Below, in pieces: positions 1-10,891 of a DNA stretch of 39,637 nt. The stretch covers positions 1,967,484-2,007,120 of the forward strand of contig BFEA01000268.1 in assembly GCA_003427395.1 (NCBI GenBank), in the 5' to 3' direction. This DNA comes from Chara braunii (lineage: Eukaryota; Streptophyta; Charophyceae; Charales; Characeae). Position numbers and translations under genes: made by a program. How positions within the stretch are numbered: position 1 is the stretch's first letter; the number at the start of each line of letters is the position of its first letter. The notes under the pieces were generated by a model that was given only the letters and a program-made list of their open reading frames with translations, did no database searches and was not told where the DNA came from.

Positions 1-48
<48 letters not shown>

Positions 49-66
49 GCACACACACACACACAC
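1..66. repeat. (TC)n/(AC)n microsatellite
   Basis: The window opens inside a TC dinucleotide run that passes into an AC run near position 45. The next 230 bases are A/T-rich homopolymer-like sequence with no gene signal. Confidence 0.97.
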
Positions 67-200
67 CAGCAATCAGGGAAAAAATAAATAAATAAATAAC
101 ATCCCTTTTTTTATGGTGTTTCTTTTTTTTATTTTAATACTTGTTCTTTTTGTTTTCTATTTTTTTTAAATAACAAAAAGCATCAAAATCCAAAAAAACA

Positions 201-245
201 AAATATGGGGATGTAGGGAATTTCAAACCCTACAACCCCATATTT
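201..245. repeat. Short imperfect hairpin in AT-rich DNA
   Basis: The arms AAATATGGGG-TGTAGGG and CCCTACA-CCCCATATTT face each other across a short loop. A shorter hairpin of similar sequence (GTTGTAGA / TCTACAAC) sits near 6,575-6,602. Both could be remnants of small AT-rich inverted-repeat elements. Confidence 0.6.
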
Positions 246-361
246 GTTTTTTTTTTTGGGCCTGTTATTGTTTTTTTTTTAAATCCCCGGTTTTCATGCC
301 CGCAGTTGGCCGCGGGGGTCAACCGCCGTGGGCGGGGTCCCGACCGCATGCGACACTAAAG

Positions 362-381
362 CCCGCGGTCATGACCGCGGG
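362..381. repeat. 20-bp perfect palindrome
   Basis: CCCGCGGTCATGACCGCGGG reads identically on both strands. It is GC-rich within AT-rich surroundings and follows another GC-rich patch (about 297-346). No gene is next to it. It may be the centre or end of a degraded fold-back element. Confidence 0.8.
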
Positions 382-428
382 TGATACATAGCTTCAGGAT
401 TCGGCAGCAGCACTCTGGAGGAGCGTTG

Positions 429-772
429 AACGACCATTTCGTCAAAATGGACATTTTTTATTTTTTGAACGAAATCGAAACAGAGTTTTTTGGCCGAAAA
501 CTCGTCAAAATTTGTTGTTTCTGAGGGTGCAGCGTTTTACAAACGCTGGACCCCCTGGCTGTACATGGACCTGGCTTGAGACCAGGCACCTCCAGGCAGT
601 ACTGCCTGGAGGTACCTGGTCTCAAGCTAGGTCCATGTACAGCCAGGGGGTCCAGCGTTTTACAAACACCGGACCCTTAGGAACAACAAATTTTGACGAA
701 CTTTCGGCAAAAGAACCCGGTTTAAATTTCGTTCAAAAAATAAAAAATGTCCATTTTGACGAAATGGCAGTT
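429..772. mobile_element. Fold-back MITE, copy 1 (full-length inverted repeat)
   Basis: The whole 344-bp segment is one long inverted repeat with its centre between positions 600 and 601, inside the palindrome around CAGGCAGTACTGCCTG. The outer arms carry CCATTTCGTCAAAATGGACA and its complement; inner arms carry GGACCCCCTGGC, CATGTA and CTGGTCT blocks. There is no coding capacity, and an apparent reading frame across it is only the hairpin. The same family occurs at 10,892-11,244. The flanks GTTG and GCTG may be a decayed 4-bp target duplication. Confidence 0.85.
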
Positions 773-787
773 GCTGCAGGAGAAGTG

Positions 788-857
788 GTAGCGTTAGCAG
801 TAGTCTTCAGTGTTGGGCGCTAGTAGCGTTAGTGGTAGTCTTCAGCGCTGGGCGCCA
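788..857 (+). repeat. Two tandem 35-bp units
   Basis: Units 788-822 and 823-857 both read GTAGCGTTAG..GTAGTCTTCAG and end in TGGGCGC. They differ at a few transition sites. They lie just right of the fold-back MITE. Confidence 0.85.
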
Positions 858-2353
858 TAGCTGGAGTAGTACTAGAGAGAGAGAGATTGGGCGGAGGTCA
901 AAGATAGTTACCTGCAACGTCGTTGCTCCAGCTTCGTCTTCGAGGTACCTGCAGCACAGCGCCATCTTCACAGGTTAGTACCTGACACATAAGAGAGAGA
1001 GTCTTCTTCTTCCTCTTCTCAGTCCACCATCTCCTTCTCACTCTCTCACCCTCTCGCTATCTGACTTCACTGCATCAGCAGACTGCGAGAGAGAGAGAGA
1101 GAGCTTGGTGAGATTTGGATCCAGACTCGACATTGGACTTCAGACATATTGAAGAGAGAGTATTTGGGACTTGTAACGAGACTTGGTGTTGACGACTTTC
1201 CCATCTCCCCCTTCCTCTTCTTCGTCTGATCCCCTCCTCTTCATCTGTGTATGTCTGGACCTAGCGCCTCTTTCCTATGTATAGCGCCAGACCCCTTCAC
1301 ACCTTGTGATGAACATGATGTATGTTTGGTCTGCATTGAAACATTGATTGGGCTAGTCATTAGTATTCTAGCATCCTGCTCCGCTATCTTGTACTACGTT
1401 AAGGAGGTCAGTCCCGGTCAGGTCAGGACTTGTATCTAAAGTCTTCCCTGCGCTATAAAGCATCACTTTGTATGTATCGGAATGCATATTGCTTGTTGAG
1501 AATCCACTTGCACTGCATTGTCCATTCAGTCATTTTTATCACATTGCGGATCCTCGGTTTGTATGTACATCGCCCAACTGGGCATGTAACAGTAATGAAG
1601 ACAAAAGACCAGGGATGAGAGAAACGAACAACGATGGGAGCAAGAACAGGGAGAGCGGAGACGCCTGAGAAACGTTTCAAATAGGTTTAAGAAGAGGCAG
1701 AATGTGGCAAAAACGGTAAACAAGTAGGATGCTCCCACGGTAATAGGGTGGCGGTTAAACGGTTGAAGCCAATGGGTAAAAGATAGGGCAGGGAGGGATA
1801 CCCAAGTAAAAGGCATAAAGGAGTAGAGGAAAAGAGACCACAAATCCCTACGGTGAAGTTGAAAGAAGGTCGGCTATTAAGATTTGTGGCGGAGAGGAAG
1901 AGTAGATGGGATCAAGGAAGAGAAGGTGGCAGCTGAAGGAAACGAAGAAGAACTGGAAAGGGGAAGGCAGAACGAAGGCTAGCAACAGCGGGAAAGACAA
2001 AGAGCAGCAACACTGGGTAGATGGAGGCCGATTGAACAAGGAGGCGAGGAACACGTAAACGACAAGTCAGACAAGTACCCCTCCTCTCTCTCCCTACCAT
2101 ACCCCATCCAAACCCTTTCCCCTGTTATCCCGCCCTCCACCTTGTGGTGCATGTCCCAGGGGACCCCAAAGTCGGTGACGCGATGCATCAAGACAATCAA
2201 GATTTAAGGATGAGGAGCAATCAGATTAACCACTCCATTTAAAAATGAAAAAAAAAACACGACATTTAACACAAATAACACACATAACACAGACAATAAA
2301 ATCATAGTTTTTTTTAACAAAATTAAAAAAATACATAATGACAAAAGTATAAA
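858..2353. other. Unassigned sequence, no supported gene
   Basis: This stretch holds several short GA/TC runs (870-1,110), a purine-rich patch (1,850-2,040) and an A-rich segment (2,240-2,350). A 62-codon ATG frame at 1,251-1,439 has a hydrophobic stretch but no recognised motif, and competing frames overlap it, so I do not call it. I see no RNA gene. Confidence 0.5.
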
Positions 2354-4265
2354 ATGAAACTAGGGCACAGGAGAGCTAGGGGGCGAGGATCCCTCATATT
2401 TTACCAACGGGCCATGAGGCACAACCTGAATAGACAACTGGCGATGAGCCCTTATGGAAGACCGACAAACACGATGAATAGGAAGACTCCCCCCCCCGAC
2501 AAACAACTCTCCTCCCCCCCGCAACAGGACACAACCCTCCTGCCCGACTCAGCCCGAGGAACGAAACAATTAAGCCAACGCCAATGGCCACACCTGACAG
2601 AGCCCCTGAACGAAAACTAAACCGGGGCGATGTTCGACCAAACATTGATAACTCGAGCAGGGGATGACCAGGTAAGGAGAAACACGACATCGGAAGGAAT
2701 ACCCCCGTATCAATAGAAACAAAAACGAGCTTGCCATGACAGATCAAAGCACAGTTACGGGGGGACCACAATCCTCATGGGCACAACGGGTCAGGAACAC
2801 AATCCAGGAGAAAAACCTCGCCATCAACTGTGACTCCCCTGGAGAACAACAATTGTAAAATGTACCCCTCCGTAACCTCTCATCGACAAGGGCATACTTC
2901 CTCACTCTCTTTCTCCTCCCTTCGGAAAACCAAGTGGTGGACCAAGGAGGGAGAAAGACAATGATGAAGATATACCCTAGCGACAAACTGGAAGCAAAAG
3001 ACAATGCCTATATCAAGCACGCAAGCAACTGGTTGTTCCACGGCGAGGTCGCACATAAGTTAGTCAATGACAAAATTAGATGGATTTGCAGACGCCTGGA
3101 AGAGATGAAAGGCAGCGTTGAAGCTGTCCAGGAATTCTTTCTTATTCAACCCCTCTCATCGACGACCTTCACAGTCCTCAGCCTCTTCACCCAGGACAAA
3201 CAGAGAATGGATGGGTGGAAGAAAATCAGATGGGAGAGGTCAGAAGTGCGCATTTACCCATGGTAACCAAAGAAATTGGGCCCGAAGGAGAAAAGGGAGC
3301 AGTTGATGAAAGATTACTTCTGGGTGAGGCTGCGACACATCTTAGTGGAAGTGCAAACTGCCTTTGTCTATGACTTCAGCGAGCAGTACAACATTGTGGA
3401 ATTCAGCGACCCGCTCCCCTCCTATGTCTCTAGAAGGGACGACTACATGATGCTGGCATTGGACCTCCCTAAAGACCAACCCTTCTCCATAGATGACATT
3501 GTTCCCTACAAAATGGGGGGGGAAAGTCTACCAAATTCACACAGCGCATACGTTCAGACCCTGGTGCTTCAAGTGCAGGCGTACAGGCATTTGAGCATGG
3601 AATCGGTGTACCCCCAACACCCCAGCAAGAGGGGCCCAACTGCAGGTCGTCTCCAACGAGACCCGTGCAGGCCCAACAGGTGGTACACATTGGACCAGGG
3701 CCATGAGCGGTGGGTATATCTAGAGGATCTTGATCCCAAAGGACAGGCCAAAGGTTGGATGTGGGAGGGACGCGGGGACCCGTGTAGGACCACCAGGCCA
3801 CCAAACGACTGGACACCCCCCCCTCAAAAAGCGGTAAAGAAGCCTAAAAAGGTCCTTCTTACTGCCAAGGACCCAGAAGTGAAAACATCTGACCCCAAAT
3901 TGTCTGTCCCCCCCAAGGGAACGACAAGCACCCAAACTCGCCACTTGAGCAAGTGTAGGAGAAACAAAAAAACAAGGGTTGGGTTCAACAGCTATGGAAT
4001 ACTTGCCAACTAGAAAGTTGTGGACTCATCAAACGAGTGGGGGAAGGCAGCAAGGGGTATCGAATCTCAAGAATAAAACAACCGACACAATTAGCACATC
4101 CCATCAAACAAAAGACATTTTTGCGGCCCTAAAGGGAGGGCAGGGAGACTGTAGTGACCCCACAGAGGAAAACCAAGACATGAAGGACCTGTTTGAGGAA
4201 GCCTTCGGTCCAACACCGATGGAAATAGAGATAATCCCCGGGGCCCCCCCTCCTCCTCCTTCCCT

Positions 4266-4311
<46 letters not shown>

Positions 4312-5424
4312 AGCAAGGTAGAGATGATTGACGCACACTAAGAGGGGGACAACCGATCATTGGAATTTGACCTGCAAGGAGTGGCGGATTGGCTGATGGA
4401 AAACCTTCACCTAAAATATGGAATAGAAAATGACAAATCTTGGGATGGGGTGTACAGGGCACTGATTCCCACGTTGGAAAGCAGTGTAAGCCTCCAAAAG
4501 TTTCTGATGCAGGGCCTGCCAAAGGGGGCCAACTAGCAAGACATTTATCAAAAACTACTCAGCATTGTACTCACCCGTTTCCAACCCCCAACCCTCGATC
4601 TGAAAGGACACGAGGAACGAGAGGGCAGCACCGCCGCCTCAAGTGACAAAGTGATGCAGGTGGACACACAAAAAGAGCAGTAGCTCCCAGGGAGAAAACA
4701 CAACCACTAAAGAGCACACTTTCCCCCCTGTTGAAGAAGTGGATGTAAACACCAAGAAACAAAGAAAGAGGAGCAGGAAGGAAGATCAGAAAGAAGGAAA
4801 CAAGGGGGAAGCGACACAGGACAAGGAAGAACAACTTGAGAGTAGAAACAAGGAGTAGAAAAAGGGTGCAGAGAATGAGGCCAAAAGGGGTGAGGAAGGA
4901 AAGAGGCAATTGTAGTCGAATGAGGTTGTAGGGGACAATGGAGGCGAGAATCGGCAACCACAGCAGAGGGCAACTAAGAATAAGGGCGGAGGAACCCGAA
5001 CTGGGGACATGACAGACCAGGTAGACACAGATATAAGAGACCAACAAGGGGAAGATCTGAACCTCATAAATGGGCAGACCCCGGAAAGAGGATGAAACAT
5101 AACAAACAGGGACGAGCACTCCAGAAGGCTTGTGCCTGGCGCTGGCGTCTTGGAAGTCGGCCACACCTCAGGTACAAACGAAACCAACAAAAAGTCCCCC
5201 TCACCCCAAACCCCCCGGAGTTTGAACTCACTAGCAAGAGACAAAAAAATCCTCCACCTGCTAGAAAAAGCACCCTGAGACGGAGCGCCCTCTGATAAAG
5301 GCATAATATTCCTACCAATGAGACAAAAAGACGGAGACTGGGAGGTGGGCCTCGCTATTCCTCCAAGGGCGGCACATGAAGAGGTATCCATCCAAGGGCG
5401 CTCCTCCTTCCTCGCACTCACATA
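2354..5424 (+). pseudogene. LINE ORF1 (gag-like RNA-binding protein), broken
   Basis: ORF1 of such LINEs coats the element RNA in a ribonucleoprotein. The coding trace is clear from about 2,859. One frame runs to a TAA at 3,264-3,266 and resumes at once to 4,013. The CCHC zinc knuckle lies at about 3,562-3,605 but is readable only in the +1 frame (CFKCRRTG..., C-X2-C). An extra base in the G-run near 3,515 and a missing base near 3,590 explain this, and the last Cys now reads Ser. Downstream, the frame from 3,979 encodes an acidic stretch, a polyproline run from the C tract, then a Lys/Glu-rich tail with in-frame stops at 4,339 and 4,534 and several later. Another frame gives sensible protein to 5,424, where an insertion cuts it. 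The segment 2,354-2,858 is Pro/Gln-rich and less certain. Confidence 0.7.
4267..4311 (+). repeat. Homopolymer of 45 C
   Basis: Forty-five consecutive C bases lie inside the proline-coding part of LINE ORF1, following a CCTCCTCCT stretch. It is likely expanded from a polyproline region, and its true length is uncertain because such runs are hard to sequence. Confidence 0.95.
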
Positions 5425-5537
5425 ATGGGTGGCTATGTGTCCGAAAATTGATTCAACGCGGGTTCCTTTCAATGCGCGCTGAATCCACGTTGAATCCCGT
5501 TGAAAAGCCTGTTAGACGAGTTACAACGGGACCCGCC

Positions 5538-5585
<48 letters not shown>

Positions 5586-5601
5586 TCAAATAGAACTGCC
5601 C

Positions 5602-5634
<33 letters not shown>
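5538..5634. repeat. Two (TA)n blocks separated by a repeated 20-bp spacer
   Basis: TA runs at 5,538-5,583 and 5,604-5,634 are each followed by a TCGTCA..AGAACTG.CCGGT sequence, so the unit (TA)n plus spacer is duplicated. Further TA runs occur at about 5,857-5,879, 6,534-6,546 and 6,563-6,572. Confidence 0.9.
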
Positions 5635-5636
<2 letters not shown>

Positions 5637-5880
5637 TCACAAACAGAACTGTCCGGTAAACCGTAGGCAGAGAGAGAGAAGAGGACAACAAACGAGGGGC
5701 TGTGACAAACTGTTTCGTCGGAGTTTCACCGACTCATCAGGAGGTCTGTAGAGTTTTCCATCTGGTGTCCACGAAACAAAGAAAGGTCTGTCACAGCCAA
5801 AAAATACACTCCAGACACGCCTCTGGCACTAGAGGCACAGCATGGCCGCCTAGTAAATATATATATATATATATATATAC

Positions 5881-6535
5881 AGGGTTACCGGCGTTCGGGA
5901 CGGGCCGAACGCCCGAACGTACGGGACCCCTTCGACAGGCGTTCGGCTGTTCGGGCCGAACGCAGACCCAAAAAAAAAAANTACCAAATTTGAATTAAAA
6001 ATCAAATACAGAAAATAAACACTATGATAAAAATAAGAAAAAATAAAAAGAGAATTAAAATGAGTGAGTGTGCCATCACCTTTTCGACAATGCCATCTTT
6101 GTCGATTTTTAATTATTTTTTGGCATTGAAAAATGCCCTGAAAATTAACAGATATGTAGTTTACATAATCAATAACTCGTTAAAATGTTTTTAAAAAAGA
6201 ATAAAATGTTTTAGGCCCCGAAATAAAGTGAAGACAAAAAGTTAAAAGTGAAAAAAAACAAAATACTGAGTCGGCGAGCACGTTTTGACACCCCCATCGT
6301 TGACGATTTTTAATGTTTTTTTGGCTGAGCAGAATGGCTTCAAACTTTACAAGCGTGTAGGTTACATTATAGAGAACTCACAAAAAAACATTCAGAAAAA
6401 AAAACTTATTTTTGGGCCCCGAAATATTTTTTGGCGGGGGCCAAACCTGGAGGTGTTCGGCCCCCGAACGGGACCCTGAACGCCCGAACGTTCGGGGGCC
6501 AGCCCGGGGGCCCCCGAACGTTCGGTCAGGTAAAT
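5881..6535. repeat. GTTCGGGC-palindrome clusters flanking two ~201-bp direct repeats
   Basis: The left cluster (5,890-5,965) and right cluster (6,448-6,527) are full of CGAACG/CGTTCGGG palindromes. Between them two diverged copies about 201 bp apart (around 6,070-6,230 and 6,273-6,431) share (G)TCGATTTTTAAT, TGTAG.TTACAT and GGGCCCCGAAATA / GGCCCCGAAATAAA. The layout suggests a small GC-ended repeat element nested in the larger insertion. An 'n' at 5,991 follows an A run. Confidence 0.6.
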
Positions 6536-6845
6536 ATATATATATCGTCACAAATCGTCATATATATATATAGGGTTGTAGATCTTTTTGAGCTCTACAA
6601 CCTCATATTTTTATTTTTATTTTTTGAGATTTTACTATATTTAAAAAAAAAATCAAAAACATAAAGACAATGAAAAAAGAAAAAAAAAGTTGAAATGAGT
6701 TTTTTTTTTGTTGGTTACACAAAGTCTTTTTTAGGGCTAAAAAAGAAAAACAGAAAAACAAGCTAAAAATATACGGTTATAAACATTTCAAAGATGCACA
6801 ACAATTTTTTTTTTCTTTTTTTCTTTTTAACTTCATGTATTTAAA

Positions 6846-7090
6846 AATATATATATATATATTATACGTATATATATATAAAAGCAAATAAAAAAAAGGA
6901 AAAACAGACACTCACGCACACATAGAAACACACAACATACACAAACACACATAAATACACACACATGCACACACACACACACACTTACAAGCACACACTT
7001 ACACAAACACGCGCATACATACATATTCATGCACAGACACACTCTCACACGCAGGCACACACATACACACATACGTGCACACACAACACA
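6846..7090. repeat. (TA)n then long AC-rich microsatellite
   Basis: A TA-rich run at 6,848-6,882 is followed by an imperfect CA/CACA repeat at about 6,905-7,090. The Cys/Val-rich frame on the opposite strand is only this repeat translated. Confidence 0.9.
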
Positions 7091-7438
7091 CCTCCACACA
7101 CATAACTGGGGCCTTGGGGATTGGGGGATGTGGGGGCGGATGGCTTAGAGGGCTTCTGGGTAGGTTTGGGGACTGGTGCCGCAGGGTTGGTAAGTGGCAG
7201 GTGGCAGGCCGGTCGATGTTGGTCTAATTCGGTGGTATAAGAGGTGCTTCAAGGGTTAGGAAATATTTTTTATTTTTCTTTAGTGGTTTTGCGAGGATTT
7301 GGGACCTCAGCAGGCCTAAGGAGCCCTGTTGCAAGTGTGCCTGCCCTAAGTGAAGCCGGTCCTAACAAATCGCGAGAGGCCCTGAGCTGCCAATTTCGTA
7401 TTTGGGGTCCAGGCAGTTGCGACGCGCCAGTTGGTTGA

Positions 7439-7606
7439 GGGAAACACAGGCCGAACAACAAAGACGTACCACAACCTTCCAGGCCTTTCCAAAAATGCAG
7501 GCCCTAGGCGAGAATCACAACTTCATACACAAATAGTTAGGGAAACACAGGTCGAAAAACAAAGACATACCACGGCCTTCCGGGCCTTTCCAAAAATGCA
7601 GGCCCA
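7439..7606 (+). repeat. Two 67-bp direct repeats spaced 101 bp
   Basis: Copies at 7,439-7,505 and 7,540-7,606 share GGGAAACACAGG.CGAA, AACAAAGAC.TACCAC and CCTTTCCAAAAATGCAGGCCC. They lie in the right half of the 2.5-kb insertion. Confidence 0.85.
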
Positions 7607-7945
7607 GTGACGATGGTTTGCAACATCTTCAAGTACTTCATGAGTTGTTGACGTCAACAGGTGCATTGTCAATTAGTAGGCAGACAATCTGTCTATCCTT
7701 CAATGTGATTGTGCATTCTGGTTTTTGTCATCTCGCTATTGCTAATTTTCCTTGCAGTTTTTTTTTTTTTTTTGCTTGGGTCCACTTGTTCCGGACCCTG
7801 CGCATCAATTTCGTTTTTTCGAAAACCGTGGGAGCGACCCATTTTCCCGTTTAACGGGAATTCAACGAGATTTTTTCAAATTCAACGGGATTCAATGGGA
7901 GTTTAATTCCCCCATTCTCCGTTAAAAAGATACACAGATGGGCGG

Positions 7946-9402
7946 AAGGCCTGTCACTCCGGAAGAAGGATATCTCTCATTTGATCCGGGAACAACTTCC
8001 AGCGGAAGCCATCTCAGCCCTGGTGCTCTCATATCGACAACATGGGCTGGTAGCCAAAGATATTTTTTGCGCTATAACCACCCGACAACAGAGGGTCTGC
8101 GCTGGTTGAACCAAGAAGCTCTCAAGGATCTATAATTGTTAAAGATCAAGCCCGACGACCTCTGGTCGCCCTCCTGGTGAAGTTGCTCAGAAATGGCAGG
8201 CTGCAGAAAGGCAGCCTGCTGGACACGGAAATGTGGTTGGAAACTCTGCAAACAACAAGCCGACCTCGACCTGCGCTCACTTAATGTAAATGGACTGGCT
8301 TCATCGAAGCACTTCAAAAGACAAGCAATTTTGGACCAACTCAAAGGGCTAGAGGGGAAGAACTGGCCATATGTAGTGTACTAGCAAGAACGGACAACCC
8401 GGAACATAACCACACACACAAAGAAATTTGATCACACCAAGCCTATCGGGCCCATGCCCCCCGACCAGGTAGTGGGGGAGTCGCTATATGGCTTCGCCCC
8501 GACTCACGGTTAGAAACGCTTAACTGGTCAGCGGATCGAGAAGAAGGTGGGTTTACTTACTGACAATGTTGGAGTTGGAAGTATTTAATATTTTGAATGT
8601 ATATGCTCCAAACAAGCCGGCAGCATGCCAAAACTTCTTTGAGTCTCTAAAAACCAAACTGCCAGTAGGCATCCCATCGATCCTGGTGGGTGACTTCAAT
8701 GCTGCCCCAGACCGTTGGCTTGACATATGAAAAATTCCAACACCTTGCCCATTCTATGTAGAAAATGACGAAAAAATCATCATTGAACTATCACAATCCC
8801 TTAACCTCTTCGATACTTTTAGAAGACAATTCCCCATTGAGCGCCGATTCACCTGCTTACGCAAGAATGATGAGGAAAGGGCGTCGAAATCCCGCATAGA
8901 CCTAGTCCTAACTTCATAAGAGATACAAGGGGCTCTTCAAATAGCAGAGATACTCCCTCGTAGCCCCTTCCCCAACCAGGATCATGCAATGTGCATCACC
9001 ATCTTCTCATTTCGGAAGAAACTAGACCAGGGTAGGGGATTGTACAAATTCAACACATCCCTTCTGGCCATCGAACGCTTCAACGCCTTTCTCAAACAAG
9101 TCTGGTCTTTCTGGCAAGAACAAAGAGATCAAATCAGTGATGGCATAGTGTGGTTCAACAACGACCTATCATTTATAGGTCGCAAGTGCAATGAATACTA
9201 AAACTCCCCGCGAAGCGATGCTATGTCAAAGAGATAGACCTAAAACACCAACTGCAGCAAATGTAGTAACAAGAAGATGACACGGGAGATAGTGAGCAAC
9301 AAGCCGAGATAGCCAATACCATTCAAACTTTGGAAGCCCGACTTTTAGGATATATAGAACACCGATATCATTATCTCACATTTTTCATAGAAGCATTAGA
9401 GG
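7946..9402 (+). pseudogene. LINE ORF2, N-terminus and APE-type endonuclease domain
   Basis: The endonuclease nicks target DNA to prime reverse transcription. A frame at about 7,939-8,120 gives a leader segment (IREQLPAEAISALVLSYR). The endonuclease starts near 8,273 with S-L-N-V-N-G-L. The catalytic GDFN motif is at 8,689-8,700, SRIDLVL near 8,888-8,908 and the terminal D-H at 8,980-8,985. It is spread over three frames with stops, including one where the 'QE' motif should follow W-P-Y (about 8,380). The linker to the RT continues to about 9,400 (SEQQAEIANTIQTLEARLLGY) and is then cut by repeat DNA. The motif set is typical of plant LINE ORF2. Confidence 0.8.
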
Positions 9403-9577
9403 TACATTATTATTATCAACATCATAATCATTATAATCATCATCATATGAGGGACGCTGAGCCCGGTTCTCAGCATGTTTCGTTCGATCACTCCGGGTAG
9501 ACTGTGCAGACCCCGACCTCAATCTTTTTATTGGTAATATCAGCCTTGGACACAAGGCCCAATTAAAAAAAAAAAAA
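9403..9577 (+). other. ATT/ATC low-complexity run plus A-tailed patch (possible SINE-like insertion)
   Basis: An imperfect ATT/ATC/ATA run (9,403-9,447) is followed by a 110-bp segment ending in 13 A (9,565-9,577). The LINE frame resumes directly after it (V-K-I-R-G-K-L). An A tail suggests a retroposed insert, but I found no target duplication. ACGCTGAGCCCGGTTCTCAGCA resembles a stretch near 14,865-14,886 in the LINE 3' end. Confidence 0.4.
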
Positions 9578-10891
9578 CGTCAAAATCCGTGGAAAACTCT
9601 CTAAAGACAACATGGAAGGTGCAATGGATGCGAAGTTCTTTGCAATGGTCAAGGGATCATTCAGGAAGATCGATAATCGAGGCCTTGGAGGATCCCAAGT
9701 ACAACCAAGACCCCCTATACACATCAACTACAGCCAGCACAAAAGTAGCAAGGGACTTCTATCATACCTTGTTTACATCAGAAAGCGAAGACCGGCCTGG
9801 CGCACAACGAATAGAGAAAATTGAAGATTTTTTGTGCCCATTAAATAAAACTCTCATTGAGCAACAAAGACAGACTCTAGATATGCCCTTGTCAAAGGAT
9901 GAAATATGGACGGCGTTGATGCAAATGGAAAAGGAAAAGACCCCGGACATAGATGGGTTACCAAAAACATTTTGGAAGACAATGTGGACAAGAATCTCAC
10001 AAGATCTCATGGACTACTACCACGCGATCTGGGCAACGGGTAAGACAGGGGAAATAGTGAGTCAAGAAGTACGGACGCTCCTTTACAAAAAAAAGAGGAA
10101 AGAAACAACATAAAAAATTATATTCCTATCATTTTGCTCACAGTGGTCTATAAATTAATGGCTAAAACCCTAGCCAACCGCTTGGCACACGTATGACAAA
10201 CATCATACACCCAGACCAAACCAGATTCATTTAGGGTAGGAAAATCCAGGACAATGTCCTCGTGGTAAATGAGATGATCAAGCTAATAAGACAATCTAAG
10301 AATAACATAGCAATAATCTTCATTAGCTTCGAGAAGGCGTATGACCACGTAGACTGGACATTCCTAGATAAATGTCTGAAAAAGCTCAACTTTGGGTCAT
10401 GAGAGCACAATGACTAGAGTGATGGTGAATGAAAATTTAACCCCGCCCATCAACCTCCAGAGGTCAGTCAGACAAGGAGACCCAATAGCCCCTTACCTCT
10501 TCGTCATAGTCATGGACGCACTGACAGTCAACCTGAGAAGACATTAAGAAAATCCAAGTGTCCTCAGTACCCCATGAGGCAATTCCAGTATACTCATTGT
10601 TTGCAGACGACCTAACCCTAATGGTCGATGCATAAGAGAATCGATGGTAGAGGTCCAACACATGATGGATCACTTTTGTAGATTGTCCGCTATGAAGGTC
10701 AATTGGGGAAACAAAACCCAAGGATAGTGGATACACCACAAAGGGGTGAGGTCCCCAGAACCACCCAGACTCAAATGGTTTATCAAGGAAACCCTTATTA
10801 GAGTGGTGGGAGTTTTGATGTCAGCAAACAATAGACCATCTACTAAGAATGAATGAATATTTGGACCACCCTTGGAGAAGATGACACTTTG
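9578..10891 (+). pseudogene. LINE ORF2, reverse transcriptase domain (catalytically dead)
   Basis: The RT copies element RNA at the nicked target. The domain opens with KLSKDNMEGAMDAKFFAMVK, then changes frame. KTPDIDGLPKTFWKTMW (about 9,937-9,987) matches the conserved KSPGPDG motif. VYKLMAKTLANRL follows near 10,145. Motif A reads F-I-S-F-E-K-A-Y-D near 10,319: the catalytic Asp codon is AGC (Ser, 10,325-10,327). Motif B is R-S-V-R-Q-G-D-P (about 10,461). Motif C is F-A-D-D at 10,600-10,611. Several stops interrupt the domain, and the fold-back MITE ends it at 10,891. Confidence 0.82.

Larger units (their letters stand above)
5433..7937. mobile_element. 2.5-kb insertion with 8-bp target duplication (hAT-like, non-autonomous)
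   Basis: Left flank ATGGGTGG (5,425-5,432) and right flank ATGGGCGG (7,938-7,945) differ by one base. The LINE frame that ends ...LALT*W on the left continues as W-A-E-G-L on the right through one copy of this octamer, so the segment between is an insertion. The ends are weakly inverted: CTATGTGTC on the left and CTGTGTATC as complement on the right. Just inside, the motif TTGAATCCCGTTGAA occurs on the left in + and on the right in - orientation. There is no transposase frame. The inside is microsatellites and small repeats. An 8-bp duplication suits hAT elements, but the degenerate ends leave the class open. Confidence 0.55.

Noticed and set aside
512-823. 103-codon + strand frame
   Set aside because: It lies across the fold-back MITE; openness follows from the hairpin sequence, and no homologous motif is visible.
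4571-5472. Hydrophobic - strand frames of 197 and 228 codons
   Set aside because: They mirror the Lys/Glu-rich LINE ORF1 tail on the + strand; purine-rich sense sequence gives Leu/Ser/Phe-rich antisense frames.
6833-7099. Cys/Val-rich frame on the - strand
   Set aside because: It is a translation of the CA microsatellite.
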